Origin: Bacteroidales bacterium
GTDB lineage: Bacteria > Bacteroidota > Bacteroidia > Bacteroidales > F082
DNA: 64,000 nucleotides
Reading direction: 5' to 3'
Assembly: GCA_017537965.1 (NCBI GenBank)
Contig: JAFYJV010000018.1
Coordinates: forward strand, 124,001 to 188,000
A program made the translations under genes and the position numbers. Of this stretch, positions 51,866 to 60,544 are shown piece after piece (position 1 is the stretch's first letter; every line of letters starts with the position of its first letter). The notes beneath the pieces are model-generated. The model saw only the letters and a list, made by a program, of their open reading frames with translations. It was not told the DNA's origin and made no database searches.

Positions 51866-54800
51866 TTACTTTCCTTCGCTCAGCTTCTTGTAGCCTTCGT
51901 ATCTCAGCTTGGCAAACTGCTCGGTCTTGGCGAACAATTCTTTTGCCTCTGCCGGGAAGGTCTTCACGAGCGAGTTGTAACGGACCTCGCCCATGATGAA
52001 GTTCTGGAACTTGCTCCAGTCGGGCTCCTTCGAGTCGAGGTGGAAGCCGTTCTGGCCGGCTTCTTCCTCAGCGGGGTTGAAGCGCCAGAGGTGCCAGTAA
52101 CCGCAGTCGACGGCGAGCTTCTCTTCGAGCTGTGAGTGACCCATGCCGATCTTGATGCCGTGGTTGATACACGGAGCGTAGCAGATGATCAGTGATGGTC
52201 CTGGATAAGCTTCAGCTTCCTTGATGGCCTTGAAATACTGGGCTTGGTTGGCGCCCATGGCGACTTGAGCGACATAGACGTAGCCATAGCTCTTGGCGAT
52301 CATGCCGAGGTCTTTCTTGCGGACCTTCTTACCAGAGGCAGCGAACTTGGCGACAGCGCCGGCAGGGGTAGCTTTCGAAGACTGACCACCGGTGTTGGAA
52401 TACACCTCGGTGTCGAGGACGAGGACGTTGACGTCTTCGCCGCTGGCGAGCACGTGGTCGAGGCCGCCGAAGCCGATGTCGTAAGCCCAACCGTCACCGC
52501 CGAAGATCCACTGGCTCTTCTTGACCAGGTGATCCTTCAGGTCGATGATCTGCTGGCAGTAGTCGCAGCCGCACTTCTCGCATTCCTTGAGGATCTGAGG
52601 AGCCAGCTCAGCGGTCTTCACGCCGTCTTCACGGTTGTCGATCCACTCTTGGAACATGGCTTTCAGCTTAGGACCGCAGCACTTGCAGTTGGCGATGGCT
52701 TCCTTCATGATACGCTCCACGCGGTCGCGCATCTTGCGGGTAGCGGTGGCCATACCGAGACCGAACTCGGCGTTGTCCTCGAACAGGGAGTTGGCCCAAG
52801 CCACACCCTTGCCCGTGCGGTTGTTCTTGCAGTAAGGTGTTGCAGGAGCGGAACCACCGTAGATGGAGGAGCAACCCGTGGCGTTGGCGACGAGCATACG
52901 CTCACCGAACAACTGAGTGATGGTCTTGATATAAGGTGTCTCACCGCAACCGGCGCAGGCACCCGAGAACTCGAACAGCGGCTGAGCGAACTGGCTGTTC
53001 TTCACGTTGGCGTACTTGTCGAGGAGGTTGTCCTTGTAGGCGACCTTCTTCTGACCGTACTCCCAGTTCTTGGCTTCGTTGAGTTGGCTTTCGAACGGTT
53101 TCATCACGAGGGCCTTCTCCTTGGCGGGGCACACATCGGCGCAGTTGCCGCAGCCGGTGCAGTCCATCACGGAAACCTGCATTCTGAAATGCATACCAGC
53201 GAGTTCCTTCGGCATCTTGATGTCGATGGCGTCCATACCCTTGGGAGCCTTCTTCAGCTCGGCGTCGGTCATGACGACGGGACGGATGGCAGCGTGAGGG
53301 CAGACCAGCGAGCACTGGTTGCACTGGATGCAGTTCTTGGAGTTCCATTCGGGAACGACGGTGGCGACGCCACGCTTCTCGTAAGCGGTGGTACCAGCCG
53401 GGAAGGTGCCGTCGACGATGTCCTTGAAAGCACTCACAGGCAGGTCGTTACCGCACTGGGCGACCATCGGGCGCATCACCTTGTTGATGAACTCGGGATC
53501 GGCATCGTTGTGCTCGAATACGAAGTCGGTGGTGCAGTCGAGCTTGGCCCATTCGGCAGGAATCTCAACCTTGGTGATCTCACCGCCGCGATCCACGGCA
53601 GCGTAGTTCATGTTGACAATGTCCTCGCCCTTCTTGCCGTAGCTCTTCACGATGAACTTCTTCATCTGTTCCACAGCCAGGTCGTAAGGAATCACGCCCG
53701 AGATCTTGAAGAAAGCGCTCTGGAGGATGGTGTTGGTGCGGTTGCCCAAACCGATCTCAGCGGCGATCTTGGTGGCGTCGATGATATACATATTAATGTT
53801 GTTGAGGGCCAGGTACTTCTTCACGTAGTCGGGAAGATGCTTCTTGGTCTCAGCAACGCTCCAAGGCGAGTTGTAGAGGAATGTGCCGTTCTTCTTCAGG
53901 CCACGGAGGCAGTCGTACTTGCGCAGGTAGCTCGGGACGTGGACCGCCACGAAGTCAGGCGTGCCGACGAGGTAAGGAGCCAGGATGGGCTGGTCGCCGA
54001 AACGCAGATGCGAGCAGGTGTAGCCACCGGACTTCTTGGAGTCGTAGTCGAAGTAGGCTTGGCTGTACTTGTTGGTGTTGTCGCCAATGATCTTGATGGA
54101 GTTCTTGTTGGCGCCCACCGTACCGTCAGCACCGAGGCCGTAGAACTTGGCTTCGAAGGTGCCCTTCGGCAGGATGGAGATCTCTTTGCCGACCTTGAGC
54201 GAACGACGGGTGACGTCGTCCTTGATACCCACGGTGAACTGGTTCATCGGTTTGTCGGCAGCGAGGTTCTTATAGACGGCCAGGATCTGGGCGGGAGTGG
54301 TGTCCTTTGAGGACAGACCGTAGCGGCCACCGATGATCATAGGCTGTTTCTTGACATCCTTGAAGGCTTCCACCACATCGAGGTAGAGCGGATCGCCGTT
54401 AGCGCCAGGTTCCTTGGTGCGGTCAAGCACGCAGATCTTCTTCACGGTCTTTGGCATGACGTCCATGAGGTACTTCACGCTGAACGGACGATAGAGGTGG
54501 ACGGTGATGAGACCGAGCTTCTTGCCCGCTTTGTTTTCCTTGTCGATGACGGTCTTGATGACGTCGTTGACTGAGCCCATGGCGATGATGATGTCGGTAG
54601 CGTCTTTGGCACCGTAGTAAACGAACGGAGCATATTGGCGACCAGTGATACGGCTCATCTGCTTCATGTACTTGGCCACGATGTCGGGCAGAGCGTCGTA
54701 GTACTTATTCTGCAGCTCTCTGGTCTGGAAGTAGATGTCGGGGTTCTGGGCAGTACCGCGAGTCACAGGATGTTCGGGATTCAGAGCGCGTTCACGATAT

Positions 54801-55408
54801 TCCTTCAAAGCCTTGTAGTTTACAAGCTTACGGAGTTTCTCCATGTCGGCTGCCTCTACTTTCTGGATCTCGTGAGAGGTACGGAAGCCGTCGAAGAAGT
54901 GCACGAATGGCACGCGGCCTTCGATAGCGGCGAGGTGTGCCACAGGGGCGAGGTCCATGATTTCCTGGACTGAGCTGGTAGCCAGCATTGCGAAGCCGGT
55001 CTGGCGGCAAGCCATCACGTCGGCGTGGTCGCCGAAGATGGACAGGGCCTGAGCGGCCAAGGCGCGTGCTGAGACGTGGAACACGCCTGGAAGGAGCTCG
55101 CCAGAGATCTTGTACATGTTGGGGATCATCAGCAACAGGCCTTGGGAAGCCGTGTAGGTAGTGGTCAAGGCGCCAGCTTGCAGGGAACCGTGAACGGCAC
55201 CGGCAGCACCGGCTTCGGATTGCATTTCGACCACTCTGACGTTTTCGCCAAAGATGTTTTTACGGCCGCCTGCGCTCCACTCGTCGATGTACTCGGCCAT
55301 CGGTGAGGAAGGAGTGATGGGATAGATGGCGGCCACTTCACTAAACATGTAGGCTACATGCGCAGCAGCGCAGTTGCCGTCACATGTCATGAATTTCTTT
55401 TCTGCCAT
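51866..55408 (-). CDS. nifJ: Pyruvate:ferredoxin (flavodoxin) oxidoreductase, single-chain
   Basis: 1180 residues, all PFOR domains fused: POR N-terminal domain (MTCDGNCAAAHVAYMFSEV, TPSSPMAEYIDEWSA), domains II and III, gamma domain, a 2[4Fe-4S] ferredoxin insert (CIQCNQCSLVCPHAA and CTGCGNCADVCPAKEKAL), and the C-terminal TPP-binding domain with the third cluster ligands (CAGCGETPY, GDGWAYDIGFGG). Catalyses pyruvate + CoA to acetyl-CoA + CO2 with reduced ferredoxin; indicates an anaerobic fermentative metabolism. Complete. Confidence 0.96.
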   Translation of the reverse strand: MAEKKFMTCDGNCAAAHVAYMFSEVAAIYPITPSSPMAEYIDEWSAGGRKNIFGENVRVVEMQSEAGAAGAVHGSLQAGALTTTYTASQGLLLMIPNMYKISGELLPGVFHVSARALAAQALSIFGDHADVMACRQTGFAMLATSSVQEIMDLAPVAHLAAIEGRVPFVHFFDGFRTSHEIQKVEAADMEKLRKLVNYKALKEYRERALNPEHPVTRGTAQNPDIYFQTRELQNKYYDALPDIVAKYMKQMSRITGRQYAPFVYYGAKDATDIIIAMGSVNDVIKTVIDKENKAGKKLGLITVHLYRPFSVKYLMDVMPKTVKKICVLDRTKEPGANGDPLYLDVVEAFKDVKKQPMIIGGRYGLSSKDTTPAQILAVYKNLAADKPMNQFTVGIKDDVTRRSLKVGKEISILPKGTFEAKFYGLGADGTVGANKNSIKIIGDNTNKYSQAYFDYDSKKSGGYTCSHLRFGDQPILAPYLVGTPDFVAVHVPSYLRKYDCLRGLKKNGTFLYNSPWSVAETKKHLPDYVKKYLALNNINMYIIDATKIAAEIGLGNRTNTILQSAFFKISGVIPYDLAVEQMKKFIVKSYGKKGEDIVNMNYAAVDRGGEITKVEIPAEWAKLDCTTDFVFEHNDADPEFINKVMRPMVAQCGNDLPVSAFKDIVDGTFPAGTTAYEKRGVATVVPEWNSKNCIQCNQCSLVCPHAAIRPVVMTDAELKKAPKGMDAIDIKMPKELAGMHFRMQVSVMDCTGCGNCADVCPAKEKALVMKPFESQLNEAKNWEYGQKKVAYKDNLLDKYANVKNSQFAQPLFEFSGACAGCGETPYIKTITQLFGERMLVANATGCSSIYGGSAPATPYCKNNRTGKGVAWANSLFEDNAEFGLGMATATRKMRDRVERIMKEAIANCKCCGPKLKAMFQEWIDNREDGVKTAELAPQILKECEKCGCDYCQQIIDLKDHLVKKSQWIFGGDGWAYDIGFGGLDHVLASGEDVNVLVLDTEVYSNTGGQSSKATPAGAVAKFAASGKKVRKKDLGMIAKSYGYVYVAQVAMGANQAQYFKAIKEAEAYPGPSLIICYAPCINHGIKIGMGHSQLEEKLAVDCGYWHLWRFNPAEEEAGQNGFHLDSKEPDWSKFQNFIMGEVRYNSLVKTFPAEAKELFAKTEQFAKLRYEGYKKLSEGK

Positions 55409-55464
55409 TTTTATTAGTTTTGTTTGATTGTGATAATGATTTGTGTTCGTTTCAAAAGTGGGTG

Positions 55465-55472
55465 CAAAAATA
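55465..55472 (-). promoter_or_regulatory. Predicted -7 box for nifJ
   Basis: The minus strand reads TATTTTTG followed by CA, 57 bases before ATG 55408. Confidence 0.5.
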
Positions 55473-55542
55473 AACTTTTTACGCCATTATTACAAGAAAA
55501 ATAAATAAAGTGTTTTTTTTATGCTTCAATAATAAATTTTAC

Positions 55543-55550
55543 TAATTTTG
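55543..55550 (+). promoter_or_regulatory. Predicted -7 box for the Cys/His-rich lipoprotein
   Basis: The plus strand reads TAATTTTG followed by CG, 62 bases before ATG 55612; the leader is rich in AACAA. Confidence 0.45.
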
Positions 55551-55611
55551 CGCGCTCAAAATTTGAGTACAACAATTCAACTAAATAAACAAAACTTAAC
55601 AACTTAAAAAA

Positions 55612-56172
55612 ATGAAGAAGATTGTTTTAATGCTGGGTATGGCTTGCCTCTTCATGGTGGCTTGCAACAACGCTCCCAAGCAACAACCTCAAGAAGAACC
55701 TCAACAAGAAGCAGTTGCTGAGGAACATCACTGCCCCTTCTGCACCCTGAAGGCTGAATTTGCCAAGTGGGATGAGATGGAAGAAGCCGCCAAGGCTGAA
55801 CTCACTACCAAGGCTCTCGCCCTCTTCGCTGACATGGATGCCAAGATGGCTGAAATGAAGGCTGAAGGCAAGGAATGCTGCGAAAAGGCTGGCGAAATGA
55901 AAGAAGGCTGTGAGAAAAAGATGGCCGAAATGACTGAAGAAGCCAAGGCCGAATGCGAAGCCAAATGCGCCGAGATGAAAGCCAAGATGGACGCCGTCAT
56001 GGAAAAGTGGGCCAACATCGAAAGCATGAGCCTCGATGAGCAGAAGGACCTCGTCCTCGAACGTATTGCCGCCATGGGCATGGGCGAAGGCAAGTGTGGC
56101 AACCACGAAGGTGAAGGCCACCAGTGCAAGCACGAAGGCGAAGAAGGCCATCAGTGCCAACAAGGCAAATAA
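55612..56172 (+). CDS. Glu/Lys-rich lipoprotein with Cys/His metal-site motifs
   Basis: 186 residues. Lipobox FMVAC (Cys18) follows a short signal. A Gln/Glu/Pro linker leads to HHCPFC, then a helical, coiled-coil-like Met/Ala/Glu/Lys-rich body with pairs of cysteines (GKECCEKAG, CEKKMAEM, CEAKCAEM) about every 10-20 residues, and a C-terminal repeat of HEGEGHQCKHEGEEGHQCQ. The Cys/His spacing suggests metal binding (zinc or copper). No family recognised; possibly periplasmic metal buffering. A strong terminator follows. Confidence 0.7.
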   Translation: MKKIVLMLGMACLFMVACNNAPKQQPQEEPQQEAVAEEHHCPFCTLKAEFAKWDEMEEAAKAELTTKALALFADMDAKMAEMKAEGKECCEKAGEMKEGCEKKMAEMTEEAKAECEAKCAEMKAKMDAVMEKWANIESMSLDEQKDLVLERIAAMGMGEGKCGNHEGEGHQCKHEGEEGHQCQQGK

Positions 56173-56194
56173 TCTTTTTTGATTATTGAAATGG

Positions 56195-56221
56195 AAAGGC
56201 TGCCTATTGGCAGCCTTTTTT
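56195..56221 (+). terminator. Intrinsic terminator of the lipoprotein gene
   Basis: Stem AAGGCTGCC / GGCAGCCTT with loop TATT and T-run. Confidence 0.85.
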
Positions 56222-56252
56222 GTTTACCGCTTTTCCCATGATGGAAAAGTAC

Positions 56253-56280
56253 AAAAAAATAGGCTGCCGTTAGGCAGCCA
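56253..56280 (-). terminator. Intrinsic terminator of the gldE-gldD transcript
   Basis: Stem GGCTGCC / GGCAGCC followed on the minus strand by TATTTTTTT; the GGCTGCC stem sequence is shared with the convergent terminator at 56195-56221. Confidence 0.8.
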
Positions 56281-56287
56281 AACAAAA

Positions 56288-56872
56288 TCATTTCCACTCA
56301 AACGTCCCTATCATCCTGTCGATATCCTGCCGGATATAATCAATCACCGGCTGCATCGAGTCGTTGTTAGGTACGAAGTTGAAATACAAGGCGCCTCGGA
56401 CGAAGTTGGCGGTGCTGTCGGTGAGGTAGAACTGAAGGGGAGTGGCCACGCCTTTGCCGTCCATCTCGATCATCATGCCGTAAACCTTATGCTCGGGGTT
56501 GACGATGAGGCTGTCGTTCATGCCGCTGGCTTTCTGCAGATGCTTGGTGAGCATGGTGTGGACATCCTCCAGATATTCGCCCAGGTTGCCTTTCACGTCC
56601 TTGTGGGTAAGGTGGATGGAGGCCTTGAAGTCAGGCATCTCCACGTTCACCCAGTTCTTCTCGTCGGGTGCGAAAGGATCGTTGGTGAGTTGCGCATAGC
56701 TGGGGATCTCGAAAGCGTATTTCAACAGCGTATCAACTTTCACGTAGTCCTTCTCGGGCAAATCGATGCGGAAATAACCCTTCGGCTTTGGCAGCGGCCG
56801 TTCGGGCTCCCCGCAGGAAACCATCAAGCTTCCCACGATAGCCATGGCCAATAACACTATTGCTTTTTTCAT
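56288..56872 (-). CDS. gldD: Gliding-motility lipoprotein GldD
   Basis: 194 residues from ATG 56872. Lipobox SLMVSC, then CGEPERPLPKPKGYFRIDLPEK, the GldD hallmark, and SYAQLTNDPFAPDEKNWVNVEMPD. GldD is needed for gliding motility and T9SS function in flavobacteria, and is widely present with GldE in non-gliding Bacteroidales. It is the last gene of the mutY-ssb-gldE-gldD order. Upstream of it lies a heptamer-like repeat. Confidence 0.9.
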   Translation of the reverse strand: MKKAIVLLAMAIVGSLMVSCGEPERPLPKPKGYFRIDLPEKDYVKVDTLLKYAFEIPSYAQLTNDPFAPDEKNWVNVEMPDFKASIHLTHKDVKGNLGEYLEDVHTMLTKHLQKASGMNDSLIVNPEHKVYGMMIEMDGKGVATPLQFYLTDSTANFVRGALYFNFVPNNDSMQPVIDYIRQDIDRMIGTFEWK

Positions 56873-56875
56873 AGT

Positions 56876-56962
56876 CAACTTTTCACTTTTCACTTTAACT
56901 CGCATCGCATCGTTGTGGACTTCGCTGTTCCATTCCTCACTCCTCATTCCTCACTCCTCACT
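56876..56962. repeat. Heptanucleotide arrays 7, between and inside gldE and gldD
   Basis: Two short arrays: TTTCACT-type 7-mers at 56876-56899 and TCCTCAT/TCCTCAC 7-mers at 56931-56962. The latter encode the last residues (VRSEE) of GldE. Confidence 0.7.
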
Positions 56963-58278
56963 TTAATCTGTATGATCTTCCTCTCATCCGCTTCGGTGAT
57001 CTCGAAATGGAACTTCTCGATGTCGAATTGGAAGCCCACCTCTGGGATGCGTCCTTCGATCTCCAGGACCAATCCTGCCAAGGTGTCGGCCTCGCCCTGC
57101 ATCGGCTCGAAATAGTTCTCGCTCACGTTGAACACCTTGCAAAAGTCAACGATGCTGGTCTGAGCTTTGAATAAATACGTCTCGTCGTCCAGTTTGGTAT
57201 AATGCTGTTCTTGTTTCACGTTGTCGAACTCGTCGTTGATCTCGCCGACGATCTCCTCGATGACGTCTTCCATGGTGATGAGTCCCGAGGTGCCGCCGTA
57301 TTCATCGACCACGATGGCGATATGGATCTTCTTTTCACGGAAGTCCTGGAACAGGTCGTTGATCTTGCGGTTCTCGGGCACGAAGAAGGCTGGACGGGTG
57401 AGTCTCTGCCATTCGTACGACTGGGCGTCGAGGTAGGGCAGCAGGTCTTTCACATAGAGGATGCCGCAGACCTTGTCGAGGGTTTCCTCATAGACGGGAA
57501 TTCGCGAGAAGCCGCTGCGGATGACAGTGGCCAGCATGTCCTGGAATGGCATGTCGTGTTCTACGGCGATGATGTCGATGCGGGGTTTCATCACGCTGCT
57601 CACTTCCTTCTCGGTGAAGGTGGCGATGCCTTTCAGCATCTTGCGCTCGTCGGATGGCGTGGAGTCTTCGGTGGCGATGTCAACGGCGGTGGACAGATCG
57701 TCCATGGAGATCTCCGCTTTTTTCTTCTCCAGATGCTTGTCCATGAAAGAAGTGGAGTTGACCAGCAGCTTGCTCAGTGGCTTGAACAGCACCATCAGCA
57801 CTTGAAGGGAACGTGCCATGAAGCGGGCTATTTTGACGGGTCGTTTGGAGGCGACGATCTTCGGGGTGATCTCTCCGATGATGAGTACCAGCGAGGTGAT
57901 GACGATCACTTCCATGATGAAGGCGGCGGCTGGATGGTGGGCCATGTCGAACATCTCGCTGACGATATAGGTGGCCAGCAGGGTGATGGTGACATTGACG
58001 AAGTTGTTTCCGATGAGGATGGTGGCGAGAAGCGACTTGGGCCGTTCGCGCAACTTGAGCACTAAACGGCTCTTGGCATCGTTACGTGACTCCAGGTCGT
58101 CGATGTCGGCAGGCTGCAAGGAGAAATAGGCTGTCTCACTGCTTGAGAGCAGGCCGGAGGCCACCAGCAAAAGGCAAAGCACTGCCAAGCCGATGATGGC
58201 GTTGAGGGTGAAACCAGTAAAGAAAGTGCTTAAAATGACGGGGAACTGTTCTATATAAGGCTCAGGGTCGGGGTCCAT
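56944..58278 (-). CDS. gldE: GldE, CNNM/CBS-domain membrane protein
   Basis: 444 residues. CNNM/DUF21 transmembrane domain (about 20-190; GLLSSSETAYFSL, LIGNNFVNVTITLLATYIV, LIIGEITPKIVASKRP), a CBS pair (about 215-340; VMKPRIDIIAVEHDMPFQDML, IHIAIVVDEYGGTSGLITMEDVIEEIVGEI) and a CorC_HlyC C-terminal domain. Such proteins transport or regulate Mg2+ and in flavobacteria cooperate with GldD. The last residues come from a heptamer array. Confidence 0.93.
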   Translation of the reverse strand: MDPDPEPYIEQFPVILSTFFTGFTLNAIIGLAVLCLLLVASGLLSSSETAYFSLQPADIDDLESRNDAKSRLVLKLRERPKSLLATILIGNNFVNVTITLLATYIVSEMFDMAHHPAAAFIMEVIVITSLVLIIGEITPKIVASKRPVKIARFMARSLQVLMVLFKPLSKLLVNSTSFMDKHLEKKKAEISMDDLSTAVDIATEDSTPSDERKMLKGIATFTEKEVSSVMKPRIDIIAVEHDMPFQDMLATVIRSGFSRIPVYEETLDKVCGILYVKDLLPYLDAQSYEWQRLTRPAFFVPENRKINDLFQDFREKKIHIAIVVDEYGGTSGLITMEDVIEEIVGEINDEFDNVKQEQHYTKLDDETYLFKAQTSIVDFCKVFNVSENYFEPMQGEADTLAGLVLEIEGRIPEVGFQFDIEKFHFEITEADERKIIQIKVRSEE

Positions 58279-58293
58279 TTTATTTCAGCGTTA

Positions 58294-58328
58294 TATTCTT
58301 ACTTCTTACTTCTAACTTCTGCCTTCTC
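58294..58328. repeat. Heptanucleotide array 8
   Basis: 7-mers TATTCTT, ACTTCTT, ACTTCTA, ACTTCTG, CCTTCTC fill the space between ssb and gldE. Confidence 0.75.
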
Positions 58329-58808
58329 TTAAAAAGGAAGGTCGTCGTTGGGTATGGGTTGGTTGGCAAAGGGGTCGGCAGCGGCAGCAGGAGCTTGGTA
58401 AACAGGCTCTTGGGTGGGTCCGTAGGAGGGCTGTTGTGCTGTGCCGAATGACGACTGTTGCGCGGGTCTAGCGGGTGCCAGCTGCATCATCTTGTCCACT
58501 TGGATCTCGGTGACGTAGCGGCTGACACCTTGGGTATCAGTGTATTGGCGGGTGCGGAGGCGTCCTTCGACATACATCATGTCGCCTTTCGCATAGTTGC
58601 GGCGTTTGTCAGCGATATCGTTGGCCAAGTTGCCCCAAGCAATCAGGTTGTGCCATTCGGTTTGGTCCACCCAGTTGTTGTCGCGGTCGCGATAGCGCTC
58701 GGTGGTGGCCAGGGTCACTGACATTTTCTTGTTTCCGCTTTCAAATGTGGTGATCTCGGGATCTTTTCCGAGACGACCGATGAGGATGACTTTGTTTAAG
58801 CTTGCCAT
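58329..58808 (-). CDS. ssb: Single-stranded DNA-binding protein
   Basis: 159 residues. OB-fold with NKVILIGRLGKDPEI, TERYRDRDNNWVDQTEWHNLIAWGNLA and KGDMMYVEGRLRTRQY; a Gln/Pro/Ala linker and the acidic partner-binding tip (PNDDLPF). Essential replication/repair factor. It is 12 bases after mutY and begins a common transcript. Confidence 0.96.
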   Translation of the reverse strand: MASLNKVILIGRLGKDPEITTFESGNKKMSVTLATTERYRDRDNNWVDQTEWHNLIAWGNLANDIADKRRNYAKGDMMYVEGRLRTRQYTDTQGVSRYVTEIQVDKMMQLAPARPAQQSSFGTAQQPSYGPTQEPVYQAPAAAADPFANQPIPNDDLPF

Positions 58809-58820
58809 TGTTGTTGGTTG

Positions 58821-59897
58821 TTAATTGCCAGTTTGTAGTTGACAGTGGTGTTTTAAATAGTTCTCAATAAGCTTTGGAACAGGATAGGTATCCAACTCTT
58901 TTTCAGAGGCCAAAAGTATATCTTTTGTTTGAATTGGAGGCAAAAAACCTTGAATTTTTATTTCGGTGAAGGTGGCGATGATGGTTTGATGCGTGAGTTT
59001 ATGCGTGAAAGGTGGCGACATGCTGCGAATCACGAAGTCGTTTCCAGCGCAAAGTGTCTTGAAGGTTGCGGCGTTGAGTACGGCTTCGGTGTTCATAGGC
59101 TGGTCGCTTTCAATGCAGGGGAAGTCGTATAGGTTTTTCCAGATGTCGTTGCCTTCACGTTTGTGAAGAATAACTTGGTTCTCTGGCAAGCTGAACAACA
59201 GATAGTTGAAATACCTTGTCCGGATTTTCAGCTTGTGTTCTTTCTGAGGGCGTTGTTCGACGGTGCCATGGGCGAAGGCGAGGCAAAGGTTTTGGATAGG
59301 ACAGCCTGGACAGTCGGGATGTTGTGGGGTGCAATGGAGGGCTCCGAACTCCATCATCGCCTGGTTGTGAAGTCCGGGGTGTTTCTTGTCGAGCAGCTCA
59401 TCGGCGAGTTGGGCGAACAGCTCGATGCCTTCTCTTTTATTAATAGGTGTGTCGATGTCGTAGATCCGCGCCAGCACGCGATACACATTGCCGTCAACCA
59501 CGGCGTGAGGCAGTCCGAAGGCGATCGATGCGATGGCTGCCGCAGTGTAGTTGCCGATGCCCTTCAGTTTGGTGAGTTGCTGATAGTCGTGAGGGAATTC
59601 GCCTCCGTGGTTTTCAGCCACTTGTCGGGCACAATGGAGCAGGTTTCTTGCCCTGGAGTAATAGCCAAGTCCCTGCCACATCTTCAGCACCTCTTCTTCA
59701 GTGGCTTGGGCGAGGTCGGGAAGGGAAGGCCAACGCTCTGTAAAGCGGTTGAAGTAATCAAGTCCTTGATTTACACGTGTTTGTTGTAATATCACCTCGG
59801 AGAGCCAGACATGGTAAGGGGAAGGATCGGATCTCCAAGGGAGCGTCCTTTGATGGGTTTCGTACCAATGTGCGAGGGTGGTTTGCAATGTCTCCAT
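58821..59897 (-). CDS. mutY: A/G-specific adenine glycosylase
   Basis: 358 residues. HhH-GPD domain (LKGIGNYTAAAIASIAFGLPHAVVDGNVYRVLARI with catalytic Asp), the FeS loop CTPQHPDCPGCPIQNLC with four cysteines, and a C-terminal NUDIX-like 8-oxoG-recognition domain (FTHKLTHQTI). Excises A opposite 8-oxoG. The CATCTTTG sequence ending 9 bases before the ATG may be a weak promoter. Typical Bacteroidota gene order. Confidence 0.95.
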   Translation of the reverse strand: METLQTTLAHWYETHQRTLPWRSDPSPYHVWLSEVILQQTRVNQGLDYFNRFTERWPSLPDLAQATEEEVLKMWQGLGYYSRARNLLHCARQVAENHGGEFPHDYQQLTKLKGIGNYTAAAIASIAFGLPHAVVDGNVYRVLARIYDIDTPINKREGIELFAQLADELLDKKHPGLHNQAMMEFGALHCTPQHPDCPGCPIQNLCLAFAHGTVEQRPQKEHKLKIRTRYFNYLLFSLPENQVILHKREGNDIWKNLYDFPCIESDQPMNTEAVLNAATFKTLCAGNDFVIRSMSPPFTHKLTHQTIIATFTEIKIQGFLPPIQTKDILLASEKELDTYPVPKLIENYLKHHCQLQTGN

Positions 59898-59905
59898 GGC
59901 GTTGG

Positions 59906-59913
59906 CAAAGATG
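59906..59913 (-). promoter_or_regulatory. Possible -7 box for mutY
   Basis: The minus strand reads CATCTTTG (first base off consensus), 9 bases before the ATG, again suggesting a very short leader. Confidence 0.3.
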
Positions 59914-59976
59914 TTTATTTTGAGCCTCTTAGAAGAAAAAATTGAATTTCTTTTACGAGTGAATCAAAATTGTTCG

Positions 59977-59984
59977 TACCTTTG
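59977..59984 (+). promoter_or_regulatory. Predicted -7 box for the HU gene
   Basis: The plus strand reads TACCTTTG followed by CC, 49 bases before ATG 60033. Confidence 0.5.
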
Positions 59985-60032
59985 CCGCAAATTTACTACA
60001 AATAATAACAATAACCATAAAATTTAATCGAA

Positions 60033-60305
60033 ATGACCAAAGCAGAAATCGTAGCTGTAATCGCTAGCTCGACCGGAATTGAAAAAGGTGCTGTCCAGAA
60101 TGTTGTTGAAAATTTCATGGAGGTTGTCAAGGCCTCGTTGGCAAAAGGTGAGAATGTTTATCTGAGAGGTTTTGGCAGTTTCATCATCAAGACCCGTGCT
60201 GAAAAAACCGGCAGAAATATTTCCAAGAATGTTGCCATCACCATTCCCGCCCACAACATTCCGGCATTCAAGCCTGCAAAGACTTTCATGAACGAAGTTA
60301 AGTAA
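60033..60305 (+). CDS. HU-family DNA-binding protein
   Basis: 90 residues: N-terminal helices MTKAEIVAVIASSTGIEKGAVQ, the beta-arm region RGFGSFIIKTRAEKTGRNI with Arg and a conserved proline-containing tip (ITIPAHNIPAFKPAKTF). Nucleoid-associated architecture protein. It shares a transcript with the 29-residue basic protein 27 bases downstream. Confidence 0.94.
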   Translation: MTKAEIVAVIASSTGIEKGAVQNVVENFMEVVKASLAKGENVYLRGFGSFIIKTRAEKTGRNISKNVAITIPAHNIPAFKPAKTFMNEVK

Positions 60306-60332
60306 TCTTGAACATTGTAAAATCATAATACT

Positions 60333-60422
60333 ATGCCAAACGGTAAAAAACACAAGAGACATAAAATGTCAACGCACAAGCGCAAAAAACGCTTGAGAAA
60401 GGATAGACATAAGAAGAAATAA
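60333..60422 (+). CDS. 29-residue basic protein, AURKAIP1/COX24-like
   Basis: ATG 60333 to TAA gives 29 residues, more than half Lys, Arg or His (motifs KKHKRHKMSTHKRKKRLRK). Composition and the K-M-x-x-HKRKKRLRK pattern resemble the COX24 C-terminal/mS38-type segment annotated in Bacteroidota and known from ribosomal proteins of other lineages. It is too short for usual ORF calls and sits between HU and its terminator. Ribosomal association is inferred, not shown. Confidence 0.7.
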   Translation: MPNGKKHKRHKMSTHKRKKRLRKDRHKKK

Positions 60423-60453
60423 TGATTGATTTCTTCTGGGATGTCATCAACCG

Positions 60454-60506
60454 ATAACACAGCATTGCATCTCTCAGTAAATACAATGTTGTGTTATTGT
60501 TTTATT
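60454..60506 (+). terminator. Terminator of the HU operon
   Basis: Stem ATAACACAGCATTG / CAATGTTGTGTTAT (14 bp, one G-T) with a 16-base loop, followed by TGTTTTATT. Confidence 0.8.
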
Positions 60507-60544
60507 AAAGCAATGTTAACGTTAACCTCAAAGAAACACTGAAA

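Noticed and set aside
52244..54310. 688-codon open frame on the plus strand opposite the nifJ gene
   Set aside because: It is a codon-bias shadow of a strongly conserved PFOR protein; its translation has no domain, signal peptide or promoter.
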